A stretch of DNA of 64,000 bases from Microvirga massiliensis (GTDB taxonomy: Bacteria; Pseudomonadota; Alphaproteobacteria; Rhizobiales; Beijerinckiaceae), in contig NZ_LN811353.1 in assembly GCF_001006805.1 (NCBI RefSeq), forward strand, positions 396,487 through 460,486, read 5' to 3'. The translations under genes were made by a program, and so were the position numbers. Positions 1 to 10,357 of this stretch are shown one piece after another (within the stretch, counting starts at the first letter, position 1; every line of letters begins with the position of its first letter). The notes beneath the pieces were generated by a model. That model searched no databases, was not told where the DNA came from, and saw only the letters and a program-made list of their open reading frames with translations.

Positions 1-1178
1 CAGCGCTCCAGGCACATGGCGATGCCCATGCCGCCGCCGATGCAGAGCGTGGCGAGGCCCTTCTTGGCTCCCCGCTTCTGCATCTCGTAGAGCAGCGTGC
101 TGAGAACCCGGGCCCCGGAGGCGCCGATCGGATGTCCGATCGCAATCGCGCCGCCGTTCACGTTCACGATCTCGGGGTTCCAGCCCATGTCCTTGTTCAC
201 CGCCAGCGCCTGGGCCGCGAACGCCTCGTTCGCCTCGACGAGCTCGAGGTCCTGGACCTTCCAGCCTGCCTTCTCGAGGGCCTTGCGGGAGGCCGGGATC
301 GGGCCGGTGCCCATGATGGCCGGGTCGACGCCCGCGGTTGCCCAGGACGCGATCCGGGCCAGCGGCGTCAGCCCACGTCGCTCGGCCTCCGCGGCGGTCA
401 TCAGCACGGCAGCTGCCGCGCCGTCATTGATGCCCGATGCGTTTCCGGCCGTGACAGTCCCCTCCTTCGAGAAGGCCGGCCGCAGCTTCGCGACGGCATC
501 CATCGTCGTTCCCGGGCGGATGTATTCGTCCTGGTCGACGACGGTGTCGCCCTTGCGACCCTTGATCGTCACCGGGACGATCTCGTCCTTGAACCGGCCG
601 GCCTTCTGCGCAGCCTCGGCCTTGTTCTGCGAGGAGACCGCGAACTGATCCTGCTCCTCGCGGGTGAGCTGCCAGCGCTGGGCGACGTTCTCGGCCGTGT
701 TGCCCATATGGTAGCCGTGGAACGCATCCATCAGTCCGTCGCGCAGCATGGTGTCGACGAGCTTGAAGTCGCCCATCTTGGTGCCGGCGCGCATATGCGC
801 GGCATGCGGCGCCTGGGACATGGATTCCTGACCGCCTGCCACGATGATCGACGCATCGCCGTTGGCGATCTGCTGCATTCCGATGGCGACGGCGCGCAGC
901 CCTGACCCGCATAGCTGGTTCAGGCCCCAGGCTGTCTTTTCCTGCGGGATGCCGGCTGCCATGGCGGCCTGCCGGGCGGGATTCTGGCCCTGACCTGCCG
1001 TGAGGATCTGTCCGAGAATGACCTCGTCGACCTCCGAGGCGTCGACCTTCGCACGTTCGAGCGCAGACTTGATCGCTATGGCGCCGAGGTCGTGAGCCGG
1101 GGTGTTTGCAAAGGCTCCATTGAACGACCCGACAGGCGTGCGCGCTGCGCCAACGATGACGATGTCTGCTGTGGCCAT
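1..1178 (-). CDS. phaA: Acetyl-CoA C-acetyltransferase, C-terminus cut by window edge
   Basis: This thiolase condenses two acetyl-CoA to acetoacetyl-CoA, the first step of polyhydroxybutyrate synthesis. The frame opens [16 protein letters not shown] and has the acyl-accepting Cys90 in [12 protein letters not shown]. Near the end it has the [10 protein letters not shown] histidine motif and the GGGMGIAMC glycine loop. There are 392 codons before the edge; the family is about 393 residues, so only one or a few residues are missing. The ATG at 1178 follows an AGGAGAAG ribosome site. It is divergent from phaR, the usual pairing for PHB genes. The identification is firm. Confidence 0.95.
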   Translation of the reverse strand, partial: MATADIVIVGAARTPVGSFNGAFANTPAHDLGAIAIKSALERAKVDASEVDEVILGQILTAGQGQNPARQAAMAAGIPQEKTAWGLNQLCGSGLRAVAIGMQQIANGDASIIVAGGQESMSQAPHAAHMRAGTKMGDFKLVDTMLRDGLMDAFHGYHMGNTAENVAQRWQLTREEQDQFAVSSQNKAEAAQKAGRFKDEIVPVTIKGRKGDTVVDQDEYIRPGTTMDAVAKLRPAFSKEGTVTAGNASGINDGAAAAVLMTAAEAERRGLTPLARIASWATAGVDPAIMGTGPIPASRKALEKAGWKVQDLELVEANEAFAAQALAVNKDMGWNPEIVNVNGGAIAIGHPIGASGARVLSTLLYEMQKRGAKKGLATLCIGGGMGIAMCLER

Positions 1179-1405
1179 GTGCTTCTCCTATTGTGCAGGC
1201 GGGTCCTGCGGACCGACGCCGTCTCGTCGATGAAAAGCCCGGGCAGTGGGAAGTCAAGGCTGCTCGGGCGAGGGTCAGGCGTGCATTTTACACACCTCCT
1301 GAGCGACATCCGTTTGCGATGGGAACGGAAATGCCTAAAGTCTCCTCTCAGCGGCCTCCGATCCTGCCACCGGAGGATCCGGGTCGCCACGGTGAACGGT
1401 ACAGC

Positions 1406-1966
1406 ATGGCGACGGAAAAGCAGCCTACGGTCATCAAGAAATACGCCAACCGGCGCCTCTATCACACGGGAACCTCCGCCTACGTGACCCTCGAGGACCT
1501 CGCGAAGATGGTCCGCAATGGCGAGGATTTCGTGGTCTATGACGCGAAATCCGGAGAGGACATCACGCGGTCGGTCCTGACGCAGATCATCTTCGAGCAG
1601 GAGAGCAAGGAAGGTCAGAGCCTCCTGCCCGTGACGGTGCTGCGCCAGCTGATCGGCTTTTACGGGGACAGTCTCCAGGCCCTCGTTCCGCGCTATCTCG
1701 AGCTCTCGATGGAAAACCTCTCCCGGGAGCAGCAGAAGCTTCGGGAACAGATGGCTCACGCATTCGGGCCCGGCGCCTTCCAGGCCATGGAAGACCAAGT
1801 GCGCTCGAACATGAAGTTCTTCACGGAAGCGATGCGGATCTTCTCACCCTTCCCGAAGCGCGCGGACGAAGCCAAGGATGGCGCCGCCCCAGCGGACGAC
1901 ATCGAGGCCCTCAGGCGTCAGATGAAGGAGATGCAGGAGAAGCTCGATTCCCTGACGCACAAGTAA
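1406..1966 (+). CDS. phaR: Polyhydroxyalkanoate synthesis repressor PhaR
   Basis: PhaR is a DNA-binding repressor that also binds PHB granules and regulates phasin and PHB genes. The product (186 aa from this start) has the N-terminal PHB/PHA accumulation regulator DNA-binding domain (PTVIKKYANRRLYHT, then YVTLEDLAKMV and DITRSVLTQIIFEQE), a central region, and a coiled-coil C-terminus rich in Lys/Glu. The frame is open upstream to 1193, and ATGs at 1319 and 1328 are also possible. I chose 1406 because family members start just before the PTVIKKYANRRLY block. No strong ribosome site decides the matter. It is divergent from phaA. Confidence 0.92.
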   Translation: MATEKQPTVIKKYANRRLYHTGTSAYVTLEDLAKMVRNGEDFVVYDAKSGEDITRSVLTQIIFEQESKEGQSLLPVTVLRQLIGFYGDSLQALVPRYLELSMENLSREQQKLREQMAHAFGPGAFQAMEDQVRSNMKFFTEAMRIFSPFPKRADEAKDGAAPADDIEALRRQMKEMQEKLDSLTHK

Positions 1967-1976
1967 TGCGCTGGCT

Positions 1977-1996
1977 GTCGGCCGTTGCGGGCCGAC
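1977..1996. terminator. Hairpin between convergent phaR and EAL gene
   Basis: GTCGGCC and GGCCGAC form a 7-bp stem with a 6-nt loop. It lies in the 39-bp gap between the phaR stop and the stop of the convergent EAL gene. There is no clear T tract on either strand, so a terminator role is inferred from position. Confidence 0.4.
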
Positions 1997-2005
1997 GACA
2001 GGAGA

Positions 2006-3589
2006 TCAGCCGCGGGCGGTGAGCCTCTGACGGCCTTCCATCGGCGATACTGCGGGGAAGAGCGGACCCTCGAGATAATCGATGCCCGCAAGGGTGAGCG
2101 CCCGGGCCAGGGAAGGATCATCCACCCACTCGGCGCAGGTCGCGCCGCCGAGCCGCTGGGCCTGTTCGATCGGACGTCTCACCCTTTCGCCGTCCTCAGG
2201 CGACCGTCGGAAGGACTGGGCGAGCCTGCCGTCGATGGCGAGGATATCGACCGACAGAGTGCGCAGGGCACGCTCGGAAACGGACGTCGGCCCGATTCCG
2301 ACTCCGCGGAGCACCGTTCCGACACCCAGAGCCTTCAGGGCCGCGAGCCGGCCCCCGATGGTGCGGTGACGCGAGAGGCCTCGCACCGAGGTCTCGATTA
2401 GAAGGCGCGATCCGATCCCGGGTCTTGCCCCGATGTGAGCCGCGACGATCGTGAGCCACTCGCGATTGGCGAGTGTCGACGCGGCGACCGGCAATGCGAT
2501 GCGCAGGCCCGGATTGGCGATGAGGATGTCCGCGACGAGCTCGAGGAGGCGGGACTCGAGAAGCAAGGAGAGTCCCGCCTGTTCGGCGGCCTGCCGGATC
2601 TCGGGAGCCGCACGCGGGCCGGCTTGGGACGGGAGGGCCGCAACCGCGACATGAAAGGTTGCCTGCCGGTTCGCCGCGTCGACCACAGGCCGAAGCAGAA
2701 GGTTGAGCGACCGGCCGTTCAGGGCGTCCAGAACGTTCGCGGCAGGATTCGCCTCGAGAACTGCCGCCAGATGCGCGGGTCTCAGCTCTCGCTCGAGGGC
2801 CCTGAGGGTCTGACCCGGATCGAGGGCCCCACCGGTGAGGTCGCCCGCCGCGAGCCGGAAGGACGGTTCTCCGGAACATCCATCGCGCAGGAGGTGCTCC
2901 AGCCGGACGAGAGCCGCCGGTGCCTCCTCGCTCGGACAGGAGGGAAGGAGCAGCACGAAGGAATTTTCGCCGAGCGGCATCAGGCGGTCGCCCTGGCGCA
3001 GAAGGGACCGCGCAAGACGCGCCGCACGGGAAAATCCTCCTTCCGGATCGGCAGTGTCGGGCTCGATCGTGCCGACGACGAGCGTTCCGGTGCGATTCGA
3101 TCGTCCGGCCCGGCTCGCGGCCTCGGCGATCGCCGTCAGTGCCGCGAAGCGGTCTCCGGACGGGCTGCCCGCCTGTCCCGGAGCCGCATTGTCCTCGAGA
3201 CGGAGCATGGACTCGGCCCGGAAAGGGCGTCCGTCGGCCATCAGGAAACAGCGCCCGGTCTCCTCGACGGTGATGAGGCGATTGCGCGACAGCCAGAGAG
3301 AGTATCGGCCCCGAAAGGGAGCGCTGCCGGGCTCGTCCTGCACGGCGTGCAGGATCATGTCGCGGCGATCCGTGTCGCCTCGAGCATCGACGAGATCGGC
3401 GAAGTCGGTGCCGGTCACGACCGCGGATCCGTGCGGCGACTCGAGCGTGAGCCGGTCGCTCGTGAGATCCCAGGTCATGGCGACGGAGGCCCCGACGGCG
3501 AGAATGGCCGAGATGCTGCCGGCCGGTTCACCCGGTGCATTCCACCCGATAGCCGCCCGGAGTCTCCCGATCCGGCTTCGCCGCGCCAT
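2006..3589 (-). CDS. Degenerate GGDEF/EAL-domain protein, probably not catalytic
   Basis: The 527-aa product has a PAS-like N-terminal region (about 40-140), a GGDEF-like middle without a GGDEF motif (GENSFVLLLP at the equivalent place), and a C-terminal EAL-fold domain. The signature EAL glutamate is replaced (FHVAVAALP). The usual DxxKID strand reads DILAIDGRLAQ. The fold therefore looks retained, but the residues for cyclic-di-GMP hydrolysis or synthesis look lost, which suggests a binding or scaffold role (inference). The ATG at 3589 has a GGAAGG ribosome site. The frame is open further upstream to 3745, but that extension is not protein-like. Confidence 0.75.
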   Translation of the reverse strand: MARRSRIGRLRAAIGWNAPGEPAGSISAILAVGASVAMTWDLTSDRLTLESPHGSAVVTGTDFADLVDARGDTDRRDMILHAVQDEPGSAPFRGRYSLWLSRNRLITVEETGRCFLMADGRPFRAESMLRLEDNAAPGQAGSPSGDRFAALTAIAEAASRAGRSNRTGTLVVGTIEPDTADPEGGFSRAARLARSLLRQGDRLMPLGENSFVLLLPSCPSEEAPAALVRLEHLLRDGCSGEPSFRLAAGDLTGGALDPGQTLRALERELRPAHLAAVLEANPAANVLDALNGRSLNLLLRPVVDAANRQATFHVAVAALPSQAGPRAAPEIRQAAEQAGLSLLLESRLLELVADILIANPGLRIALPVAASTLANREWLTIVAAHIGARPGIGSRLLIETSVRGLSRHRTIGGRLAALKALGVGTVLRGVGIGPTSVSERALRTLSVDILAIDGRLAQSFRRSPEDGERVRRPIEQAQRLGGATCAEWVDDPSLARALTLAGIDYLEGPLFPAVSPMEGRQRLTARG

Positions 3590-3833
3590 GACGTGATCCT
3601 TCCGCAATCCGGGATAGGCGAATGACAATGGGCTGCCGGTTCGCGGCAAAGACCAGCCTTGCACCAGCAGCACGGGTGGGGGCGGAAACCATGAAAGGAA
3701 AACCGGCCGCATCGGCCGGTGGAACCCTGGATTCCACCTCGTCAAGATGCAAATGTCGAGCTTAACGGCAGGTAAATACGAGCCCGGAATGGCGCGAGCC
3801 GAACGCGTCCGGGCAGACGGAGAGACCGGGAAG

Positions 3834-4145
3834 ATGCGAGCCTCGGAGATCCGGGCGAAGCCCGCCCTTGACGACCAATCCGTGCCGTCACCGGAGGCGC
3901 CTGCCGGTTCCGTCTCCGAGACGGATCCACGGGACCAGGGACGTTCGCTTACCAGGCTCGATGGCGACGAGACGAGGCGGGCACCGGTCGCACGGCCGGA
4001 CGTGGGTTTCCTGACGCAGCTCCTGGCCTGTCGCGAAGGAGTGCCCCAGATGCGCGCTCGCCGCCGCGCGGGACCGGGACAGGCCGTGCGCTCCTATCGG
4101 GGACCGGCTGCGGATAGCCTGGGGCGTTTGTCGAAGCGAGTCTGA
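3834..4145 (+). CDS. Small conserved-looking hypothetical protein
   Basis: The frame is open from 3747, with ATGs at 3747, 3789 and 3834. I give the shortest, for 103 aa. The C-terminal part (PDVGFLTQLLACREGVPQ, then MRARRRAGPGQAV) is a basic segment of the kind seen in short uncharacterised Rhizobiales proteins. The N-terminal part is low complexity. It sits alone between the EAL gene and rpmF, which are both on the other strand. I know no function, and the gene call itself is uncertain. Confidence 0.45.
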   Translation: MRASEIRAKPALDDQSVPSPEAPAGSVSETDPRDQGRSLTRLDGDETRRAPVARPDVGFLTQLLACREGVPQMRARRRAGPGQAVRSYRGPAADSLGRLSKRV

Positions 4146-4187
4146 TACAGGGTGCGGGGCACTCCTGTGGCGCAGACCTCCCGGCAT

Positions 4188-4217
4188 GAAAAAGGCCGGC
4201 GCTCGGGCCGGCCTCTT
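4188..4217 (-). terminator. Intrinsic terminator of rpmF
   Basis: AGGCCGGC and GCCGGCCT form a perfect 8-bp stem with a 6-nt loop at 4193-4214. On the minus strand it is followed by a T-rich stretch (CCTTTTTCAT), the arrangement of a factor-independent terminator. It lies 22 bp past the rpmF stop. Confidence 0.75.
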
Positions 4218-4238
4218 CGGAACGTGATGCGGAGGCGA

Positions 4239-4424
4239 TCAGGCCTCGGTCTTCACCTTCAGGATCTGGCGACCGCGATACATGCCGGTCTTCAGATCGA
4301 TGTGGTGCGGGCGACGCAGTTCGCCCGAATCCTTGTCCTCGACATAGGTCGGGGCCTTGAGGGCATCGGCAGAGCGACGCATACCGCGCCGCGACGGCGA
4401 TGTTTTCCGCTTCGGAACGGCCAT
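4239..4424 (-). CDS. rpmF: 50S ribosomal protein L32
   Basis: This is a large-subunit ribosomal protein of 61 aa, the expected length. It begins [20 protein letters not shown] and ends with the alphaproteobacterial [17 protein letters not shown] segment. It lacks the zinc-binding cysteines of some L32 variants, as is usual in this class. A terminator follows directly. mtgA lies upstream on the same strand, 142 bp away, so the two may be co-transcribed. Confidence 0.97.
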   Translation of the reverse strand: MAVPKRKTSPSRRGMRRSADALKAPTYVEDKDSGELRRPHHIDLKTGMYRGRQILKVKTEA

Positions 4425-4566
4425 CGGAATCTCCAGTCAACAACGAGCCGCCCGGTGAGACGGGTCACGCTCGCACACGAATATCGGTGAGGTCGCGCCT
4501 TATACAGAGGTCGCTGCGGTTTGACCAGCGCAAAAACCGGAAAACCGGCCGCCGCCCAGCTCGACC

Positions 4567-5274
4567 TCATGCACGCGGGGCTCGTAGACCAGATCCCGGC
4601 GAAAGGCAATCGGCCGGCGTTCCGTTCATGCGCTGGAGCACCCGCGCGGCAAGCGCCCGATGTTGGGCGCTCGGCCGCGCCGGGTTGCGGGCCAGTGGAT
4701 TCGGGAGCGCGGTCGCGAGGAGGGCCGCCTCGCGGCGGGTCAGCTGCGTGGCGCTCTTTCTGAAGTAGGTCCGGGCCGCGGCCTCGGCGCCGAAAATACC
4801 CTCTCCCCACTCGGCGATGTTCAGATAGACCTCGATGACCCGCTGCTTCGGCCAGACGAGGTCGAGGTACAGGGCGATGGGGAGCTCGAGCCCTTTCCGG
4901 ACATAGGATCGGCTCGGCCACAGGAAGAGGTTCTTGGCGGTCTGCATCGCGATCGTCGAGGCGCCGCGGGAAGGGCCATTCCCGTCCGCGGCCTCGATGA
5001 CGGACCACAGGGCATCCCAGTCGACGCCCTCGTGCAGGCAGAAGCGGCCGTCTTCGGAAGCGATCACGGCGAGCGGCAGCTGGCGTGAAATGCCCTTCAG
5101 GTCGGTCCAGTCGCGCCTCACCTCGGCCCCGGTGAGCCACCGGCCGGCCATCAGGGTCGAGACCGGGGGAACGACGCGATAGGCGAGGCCTAGCAAAAGA
5201 ACCGCAAGGCCCCATAAGAGGGCGATCCCCAGGATCAGGCGGACGACCCGGCGAAGGATTCGAGCGAAGCTCAT
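4567..5274 (-). CDS. mtgA: Monofunctional biosynthetic peptidoglycan transglycosylase
   Basis: MtgA polymerises lipid II into glycan strands at the inner membrane. The 235-aa product has one N-terminal membrane anchor (about 12-32) and a GT51 domain. Visible motifs are VIASEDGRFCLHEGVDW with the catalytic Glu, RGASTIAMQTAKNLFL, and the second-Glu region IEVYLNIAEWGEGIFG. The ATG at 5274 was chosen because it opens directly into the membrane anchor and gives the family length. The frame stays open to 5604, but that part overlaps divergent ispA. Confidence 0.93.
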   Translation of the reverse strand: MSFARILRRVVRLILGIALLWGLAVLLLGLAYRVVPPVSTLMAGRWLTGAEVRRDWTDLKGISRQLPLAVIASEDGRFCLHEGVDWDALWSVIEAADGNGPSRGASTIAMQTAKNLFLWPSRSYVRKGLELPIALYLDLVWPKQRVIEVYLNIAEWGEGIFGAEAAARTYFRKSATQLTRREAALLATALPNPLARNPARPSAQHRALAARVLQRMNGTPADCLSPGSGLRAPRA

Positions 5275-5368
5275 CGGCTGCCTGCCACCGACACCCGCGC
5301 CGGCCGGCGCCTGTTCCGTTTCCGCGACGGCCTGGAGGGCCGCGCCATTTCGTGGACCGACTCCGAAC

Positions 5369-6310
5369 ATGTCACAGTTTCCTGCCACCTCCACGAGCCA
5401 GACCTTCCGGGATCGCCTTGCCGCGACGGCCGGCGAGGTCGAAGCGATTCTCGAAGAGCTTCTGTCGGACGACATCAGGGGCGGCGAGATCGCGCGTCCG
5501 GAACGGCTCACGGCCGCGATGCGGCATGCGGTGCTGGCAGGCGGAAAGCGGCTGCGGCCATGCCTCGTCGTCGAGGTGGCCCGAATTTTCGGCGTCGAAA
5601 CCAAGGCGGCGCTTCGTGCCGCATCCGGAATCGAGCTTCTGCACTGCTACTCCCTCGTGCACGACGATCTCCCCGCGATGGACGACGATGACCTCCGGCG
5701 GGGCCGGCCGACCGTCCACAAAGCCTATGACGAGGCCACGGCGATCCTCGTCGGAGATGCCCTCCAGACCCTTGCCTTCGAAATCCTGGCGGATCCCCGA
5801 ACCGATCCTGATCCCGAGATTCGCGCAACCCTCGTGCTGGGGCTCGCGCGTGCTGCCGGCCTTGGCGGCATGGTGGGCGGGCAGATGCTCGATCTCGCCG
5901 CGGAAGGCCGTTATGGCGAGGCCGCCCTCGATCTCGAACAGGTGCGTCGCCTGCAAGCCATGAAGACCGGTGCGCTCCTCGCCTTCAGCGCCGAGGCGGG
6001 GGCAATCCTGGGCCGCGCCGAGCCCCGGCAGCGAGAGGCGCTGAAGCGCTTCGGCACAGCGCTCGGCGCGGCCTTCCAGGTCGCCGACGACATTCTCGAC
6101 CGGGAGGCCACGGCCGAGTCGCTCGGCAAGCGGACCGGAAAGGATCGCGACCGCGGGAAGGCCACCCTCGTCGATCTTCTCGGCCTCGACGCAGCGCGGG
6201 CCGAATGCCGGCGCCTCGTCGAGGAGGCGCACCGGTCCCTGCAGGATTTCGGGCCGGAGGCCGACATTCTCCGGGACGCGGCGCGGTTTGCCGCCGAACG
6301 GCGCGTCTGA
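5369..6310 (+). CDS. ispA: Polyprenyl (farnesyl) diphosphate synthase
   Basis: This trans-prenyltransferase condenses isopentenyl diphosphate with allylic diphosphates, most likely to farnesyl diphosphate. The 313-aa product has the first Asp-rich motif in HDDLPAMDDDDLRRG and the second in FQVADDILD, with LAGGKRLRP upstream as in all members. Two aromatic or small residues before the first motif (CYS) are compatible with the farnesyl class, but geranylgeranyl synthase cannot be excluded. It is divergent from mtgA (94 bp) and convergent with kup. ispG of the MEP pathway lies 2.3 kb away. Confidence 0.9.
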   Translation: MSQFPATSTSQTFRDRLAATAGEVEAILEELLSDDIRGGEIARPERLTAAMRHAVLAGGKRLRPCLVVEVARIFGVETKAALRAASGIELLHCYSLVHDDLPAMDDDDLRRGRPTVHKAYDEATAILVGDALQTLAFEILADPRTDPDPEIRATLVLGLARAAGLGGMVGGQMLDLAAEGRYGEAALDLEQVRRLQAMKTGALLAFSAEAGAILGRAEPRQREALKRFGTALGAAFQVADDILDREATAESLGKRTGKDRDRGKATLVDLLGLDAARAECRRLVEEAHRSLQDFGPEADILRDAARFAAERRV

Positions 6311-6411
6311 GCCGAATCCAGGGAACTCGACCCGAAGACCGTTCGGTTCCCCACGATAGGGCGCGGAGATCGGATCGTCGTGGTGCCGCCCCGGATGCAG
6401 CGGAGGCCGGC

Positions 6412-8346
6412 TCAGACGGTCACCTGCGTGCCGACCTCGACCACCCGACCGGTCGGGATCTGGAAGAAGTCTGTCGCGTCGCTCGCCGATTTCGCCAGCC
6501 CGATGAAGAGCTTGTCCTGCCAGAGCGGCATCCCGGATTGTGCTGCGGGACGGATCGACCGGCGGCTGAGGAAGAACGAGGTCGCCATGATGTCGAACTT
6601 GAACCCCTGCTTGCGCAGGATCGCGAGAGCGCGAGGGATGTTCGGCGTTTCCACGTAGCCATAGGTCATCTCGACCTTCCAGAACGAGTCGCCGAGGTGC
6701 TCGACCCTGACCCGGTCCTCGTCCTCGACACGGGGAATGTCGAGGGTCCGGACGGTGAGGATGACGTTCTTCTCGTGCAGGACCTTGTTGTGCTTCAGAT
6801 TATGCAGGAGCGCAGCCGGCGAGGTGTCAGGATCGCTCGTGAGGAACACCGCAGTCCCCTTGACTCGATGGGGCGGGCTCTTCTGCAGCATGCCGATCAG
6901 TTCCTGGAGCGGGACATCCGTCCGCCGTGTCTTCTCGAACAGGATCCCCGTGCCCTTCACCCAGGTCCACATGACCAGGATGAGCGCTCCGGCCAGGAAC
7001 ACCGGCACGTAGCCTCCCGTGAGGACTTTCGTCAGGTTCGCTCCGAAGAAGGCGAAGTCGATCACGAGGAACGGCAGCATGATCAGGAGAGAGAGCCAGA
7101 GCGAGAAGCGCCACCCTTTCCAGATCACGATCACCGCGAGAATGGCGTCGATCGACATCGCGCCGAACACCGAAAGTCCGTACGCGTGCGCGAGGTTGCT
7201 CGATGTCTGGAAGGCGAGGACGAGAACGATCACGCCGACGAGGAGCAGCGAGTTCACCCGCGGAAGATAGATCTGCCCCTGGTGGGATTCGGACGTGAAG
7301 CGGATCTCGAGCCGCGGCAGGAGGCCGAGCTGCACGGCCTGGCGCGTCAGCGAGAACGCGCCGGTGATGACGGCCTGGCTCGCGATGATCGTCGCGACCG
7401 TCGCTAGGAACACCATCGGCAGAAGCCCCCATTCCGGCACGAGGCGGTAGAGCGGATGCTCCGCCGCCGCGGGGTCCGAGAGGACGAGGGCGCCTTGGCC
7501 GAAATAATTGATCACGAGGGCCGGGAACACGAAGCCGAGCCATGCGGCGCGGATCGGCCCGCGTCCGAAATGCCCAAGATCGGCATAGAGCGCTTCCGCT
7601 CCCGAGACCGACAGGCAGGCCGTGCCGAGCACGGCCAGTGAAATTCCCGGATGCTCATAGAAGAAGATGAAGCTGTTGAACGGGTTGATGGCGCGCAGGA
7701 CGGTCGGATCGTCCGCGATGTGAATAGCCCCGGTCACCGCGAGAGTCGCGAACCAGAGCACCATGATGGGGCCGAAAAGGGCTGCGACGCGTCCCGTTCC
7801 ATGGCTCTGTACCGCAAAAAGGGCGACCAGGATCGCAAGGGTGATCGGAACCACATAGGCTTCGAGACCGGGCGTGGCGAGCTTCAATCCTTCCACGGCC
7901 GACAGCACCGAGATCGCCGGCGCGATGACCGCGTCGCCATAGAACAGGCCGGCCCCCGTAATGCCGAGCAACAGGATCGCGATTCGACGTCCGCCGAGGG
8001 CGCGCTGGGCCAGGGCCACGAGAGTCAGCGTCCCGCCTTCTCCCTTGTTGTCGGCCCGCAGGAGGATCAGGACGTATTTGATCGTCACGACCAGGATGAG
8101 GGACCACAGGATGATCGAGAGGACGCCGATGACGATATCCTCGGTCGCGCTGGTGCCCTGGGACGCGGCAGCGATCGATTCCCGAAACGCATAGAGTGGG
8201 CTCGTTCCGATGTCGCCGTAAACGACGCCGAGCGATCCGAGCGTCAGCGTCCAGAAGCTGGCCTGCGAGTGACCTTCAGCGGCACCGTGAGAAGGCTCGC
8301 GCTGCACGTCGGGAGGCGCGGAAGCGGCGGCTTGGATGTCGGGCAT
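6412..8346 (-). CDS. kup: Low-affinity potassium transport protein Kup
   Basis: Kup imports K+ by proton symport across the inner membrane. The 644-aa product starts its conserved part with [20 protein letters not shown] and shows twelve hydrophobic segments over about the first 460 residues. A cytosolic C-terminal domain follows, with HVTxxVxT-like elements. Starts at 8397 and 8373 are also open. I chose the ATG at 8346 because the longer forms add only low-complexity sequence and no start has a clear ribosome site. Family length is about 620-650. It is convergent with ispA. Confidence 0.93.
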   Translation of the reverse strand: MPDIQAAASAPPDVQREPSHGAAEGHSQASFWTLTLGSLGVVYGDIGTSPLYAFRESIAAASQGTSATEDIVIGVLSIILWSLILVVTIKYVLILLRADNKGEGGTLTLVALAQRALGGRRIAILLLGITGAGLFYGDAVIAPAISVLSAVEGLKLATPGLEAYVVPITLAILVALFAVQSHGTGRVAALFGPIMVLWFATLAVTGAIHIADDPTVLRAINPFNSFIFFYEHPGISLAVLGTACLSVSGAEALYADLGHFGRGPIRAAWLGFVFPALVINYFGQGALVLSDPAAAEHPLYRLVPEWGLLPMVFLATVATIIASQAVITGAFSLTRQAVQLGLLPRLEIRFTSESHQGQIYLPRVNSLLLVGVIVLVLAFQTSSNLAHAYGLSVFGAMSIDAILAVIVIWKGWRFSLWLSLLIMLPFLVIDFAFFGANLTKVLTGGYVPVFLAGALILVMWTWVKGTGILFEKTRRTDVPLQELIGMLQKSPPHRVKGTAVFLTSDPDTSPAALLHNLKHNKVLHEKNVILTVRTLDIPRVEDEDRVRVEHLGDSFWKVEMTYGYVETPNIPRALAILRKQGFKFDIMATSFFLSRRSIRPAAQSGMPLWQDKLFIGLAKSASDATDFFQIPTGRVVEVGTQVTV

Positions 8347-8618
8347 GAATGATCTGCTGGCTGCGAGCCGCATTGGCGACCCTGGAGGGGGTTCCATCCC
8401 CTGGCGGCCATTCCTTTCCGGACATGGCAGCCGTCTCCTCGAAGAGGCGGCTCTCTAGCATAGCCTTCACGACGGCAAAACAGCCATTCCAGAGTGGCGC
8501 CCATAACCTCGAATCCCCTGCGGAGAATGCAGCCGCAGGTGCCGAGTTCCTGTGATCCGAAGAAGATGGTCCGACGGGGAGCGGCCGGACCGAGCCGGCC
8601 CAGGCGGGTAATCCCCTG

Positions 8619-9911
8619 CTATTCGGCTGCGACCGAGCCCTTCCGGGTGCCGAAGCGCTTCTCGATATAGTCCCGGACGATTTCCTGGAAATCGCGCGCA
8701 AGGGTTGGGCCGCGCAGCGTCACGGCCTTGCGGCCGTCGATGAAGACCGGCGCAGTGGGCTGCTCTCCCGTGCCCGGAAGCGAAATCCCGATATGGGCAT
8801 GCTTCGACTCGCCGGGCCCGTTCACGATGCAGCCCATGACCGCCACATTAAGGGCCTCGACGCCTGGATACTGGCGGCGCCACTCCGGCATCGACTCGGA
8901 AATCCAAGTCTGGATATCCCGCGCCAGCTCCTGGAACACGGTCGAAGTCGTGCGGCCGCAGCCCGGACAGGCCGCCACGAGCGGCACGAAGCTCCGGAAG
9001 CCCATCGTCTGCAGAAGCTCCTGGGTGGCCTTCACCTCGAGCGTGCGATCGCCGCCCGGCTCCGGTGTCAGGGAATAGCGGATCGTGTCCCCGATCCCCT
9101 CCTGGAGGAGGATGCCCATGGCGGCGGACGAGGCGACGAGGCCTTTCGATCCCATCCCGGCCTCGGTCAGGCCGAGATGGATCGCGTAGTCGGACCGTTG
9201 CGCGAGATCCCGATAGACGGCGATCAGGTCCTGGACCGCGGACACCTTGGCGGAGAGGATGATGCGATTGCGCGGAAGACCGATCTCCTCCGCCCTGGCG
9301 GCGGACAAGAGCGCCGACTGCACCATGGCTTCGCGGGTGATTGCGCGCGCGCTGACCGGGCGTTCCGCCTTGGCGTTCGCGTCCATCAGGCTGGTCAGGA
9401 GTTCCTGGTCCAGCGAGCCCCAGTTCGCTCCGATGCGGATGGCCTTTCCGTGCCGGAGGGCCGTCTCGACGATGGCGCCGAACTGGCGCTCCTTCTTCTC
9501 CTTGAAGCCGACATTGCCGGGATTGATCCGGTATTTGTCGAGAGCCTCCGCGGCTGCGGGGTGATCCTCCAGGAGCTTGTGACCGATGTAATGGAAGTCG
9601 CCCACGAGGGGGACGCCGACGCCAAGCCGATCCAGACGCTCACGGATCTTCGGAACTGCGGTGGCGGCCTCGTCCCGATCGACCGTGATGCGGACGATCT
9701 CGGACCCTGCCCGGGCGAGGGCTGCCACCTGGGCGACCGTCGCGTCGACATCCGCCGTGTCGGTGTTCGTCATGGATTGCACGACGATCGGGGCGCCGCC
9801 GCCGACCGTGACCGAACCGACCTGGACGGCAACCGTCCGGTGCCGGGCAGCCGGTCCTGCTTCCGGCGGAGTATCGATGTGGGCAGCACGCGCGGCGGGA
9901 GAAAGCGGCAT
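8619..9911 (-). CDS. ispG: 4-hydroxy-3-methylbut-2-enyl diphosphate synthase (flavodoxin-type)
   Basis: IspG makes HMBPP from MEcPP in the MEP isoprenoid pathway using a [4Fe-4S] cluster. The 430-aa product has the N-terminal TIM-barrel segment ([19 protein letters not shown], then [11 protein letters not shown]) and the C-terminal cluster-binding cysteines in ACPGCGRTT and [12 protein letters not shown]. Length and motifs are as expected for the alphaproteobacterial type. It stands alone on the minus strand between kup and zur. Confidence 0.96.
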   Translation of the reverse strand: MPLSPAARAAHIDTPPEAGPAARHRTVAVQVGSVTVGGGAPIVVQSMTNTDTADVDATVAQVAALARAGSEIVRITVDRDEAATAVPKIRERLDRLGVGVPLVGDFHYIGHKLLEDHPAAAEALDKYRINPGNVGFKEKKERQFGAIVETALRHGKAIRIGANWGSLDQELLTSLMDANAKAERPVSARAITREAMVQSALLSAARAEEIGLPRNRIILSAKVSAVQDLIAVYRDLAQRSDYAIHLGLTEAGMGSKGLVASSAAMGILLQEGIGDTIRYSLTPEPGGDRTLEVKATQELLQTMGFRSFVPLVAACPGCGRTTSTVFQELARDIQTWISESMPEWRRQYPGVEALNVAVMGCIVNGPGESKHAHIGISLPGTGEQPTAPVFIDGRKAVTLRGPTLARDFQEIVRDYIEKRFGTRKGSVAAE

Positions 9912-10164
9912 CGGTAATCCGGTTCCGTGTGTGGAGCATATCCGGGCCGGAGAGGTCTCACCGGTCCCGGCCGCGATTCGAACCAGGAGGCTTGGCGCTC
10001 GGTTGCCGACCGGATCGCTCCGACCCTAGCTGATGCGTCATAGCGGTTCAGTCAAGCATCGCGGGAAGGCTGCCTCGTCGCACGAGAGCGCAGCCGACTC
10101 CTGGCAAGCCTTCGGGTCGTGACGGTGCGTGTCAGAACCCGTTAGACAAGTCGCTGATTGTCCC

Positions 10165-10357
10165 CGTTAGAGATGTCACCTTCAAGGCTTTCACCCGAGA
10201 TATCAGCGGCGCGGGAGGCCTTGGCGCCGAGCAGCGCGGCGGAGCTGATCAAGTTGCGCAGCCGCGCTGCGGTCGATCTCCAGACGACGCATCGCGATCA
10301 CCGTCATAGGACCCGAGCTCCCCGTTATCCGCACTCGGGGAGGTGACATCTCTAACG
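10165..10357. mobile_element. IS relic bounded by perfect 17-bp inverted repeats
   Basis: CGTTAGAGATGTCACCT at 10165-10181 is the exact inverse of the sequence at 10341-10357. A third, slightly diverged copy (GTGACGTCTCTAACG) lies at 10367-10381. The 193-bp body contains a transposase N-terminal fragment on the minus strand. This is either a deletion derivative of a larger element or a MITE-like unit. Family assignment (ISNCY or related) is inference from the fragment. Confidence 0.65.
10203..10307 (-). pseudogene. Truncated transposase N-terminus
   Basis: An ATG at 10307 opens MTVIAMRRLEIDR and runs only 34 codons to a TGA at 10203-10205. The start resembles the N-terminus of ISNCY/IS481-like transposases (VIAM-RxEIDR followed by a helix-turn-helix), but the remainder is missing. 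It lies inside the 17-bp inverted repeats. Confidence 0.5.

Noticed and set aside
3528..3752. Upstream extension of the EAL gene to 3745
   Set aside because: The extra 52 codons are Pro/Trp/Arg-rich and not conserved in style, while the ATG at 3589 has a good ribosome site.
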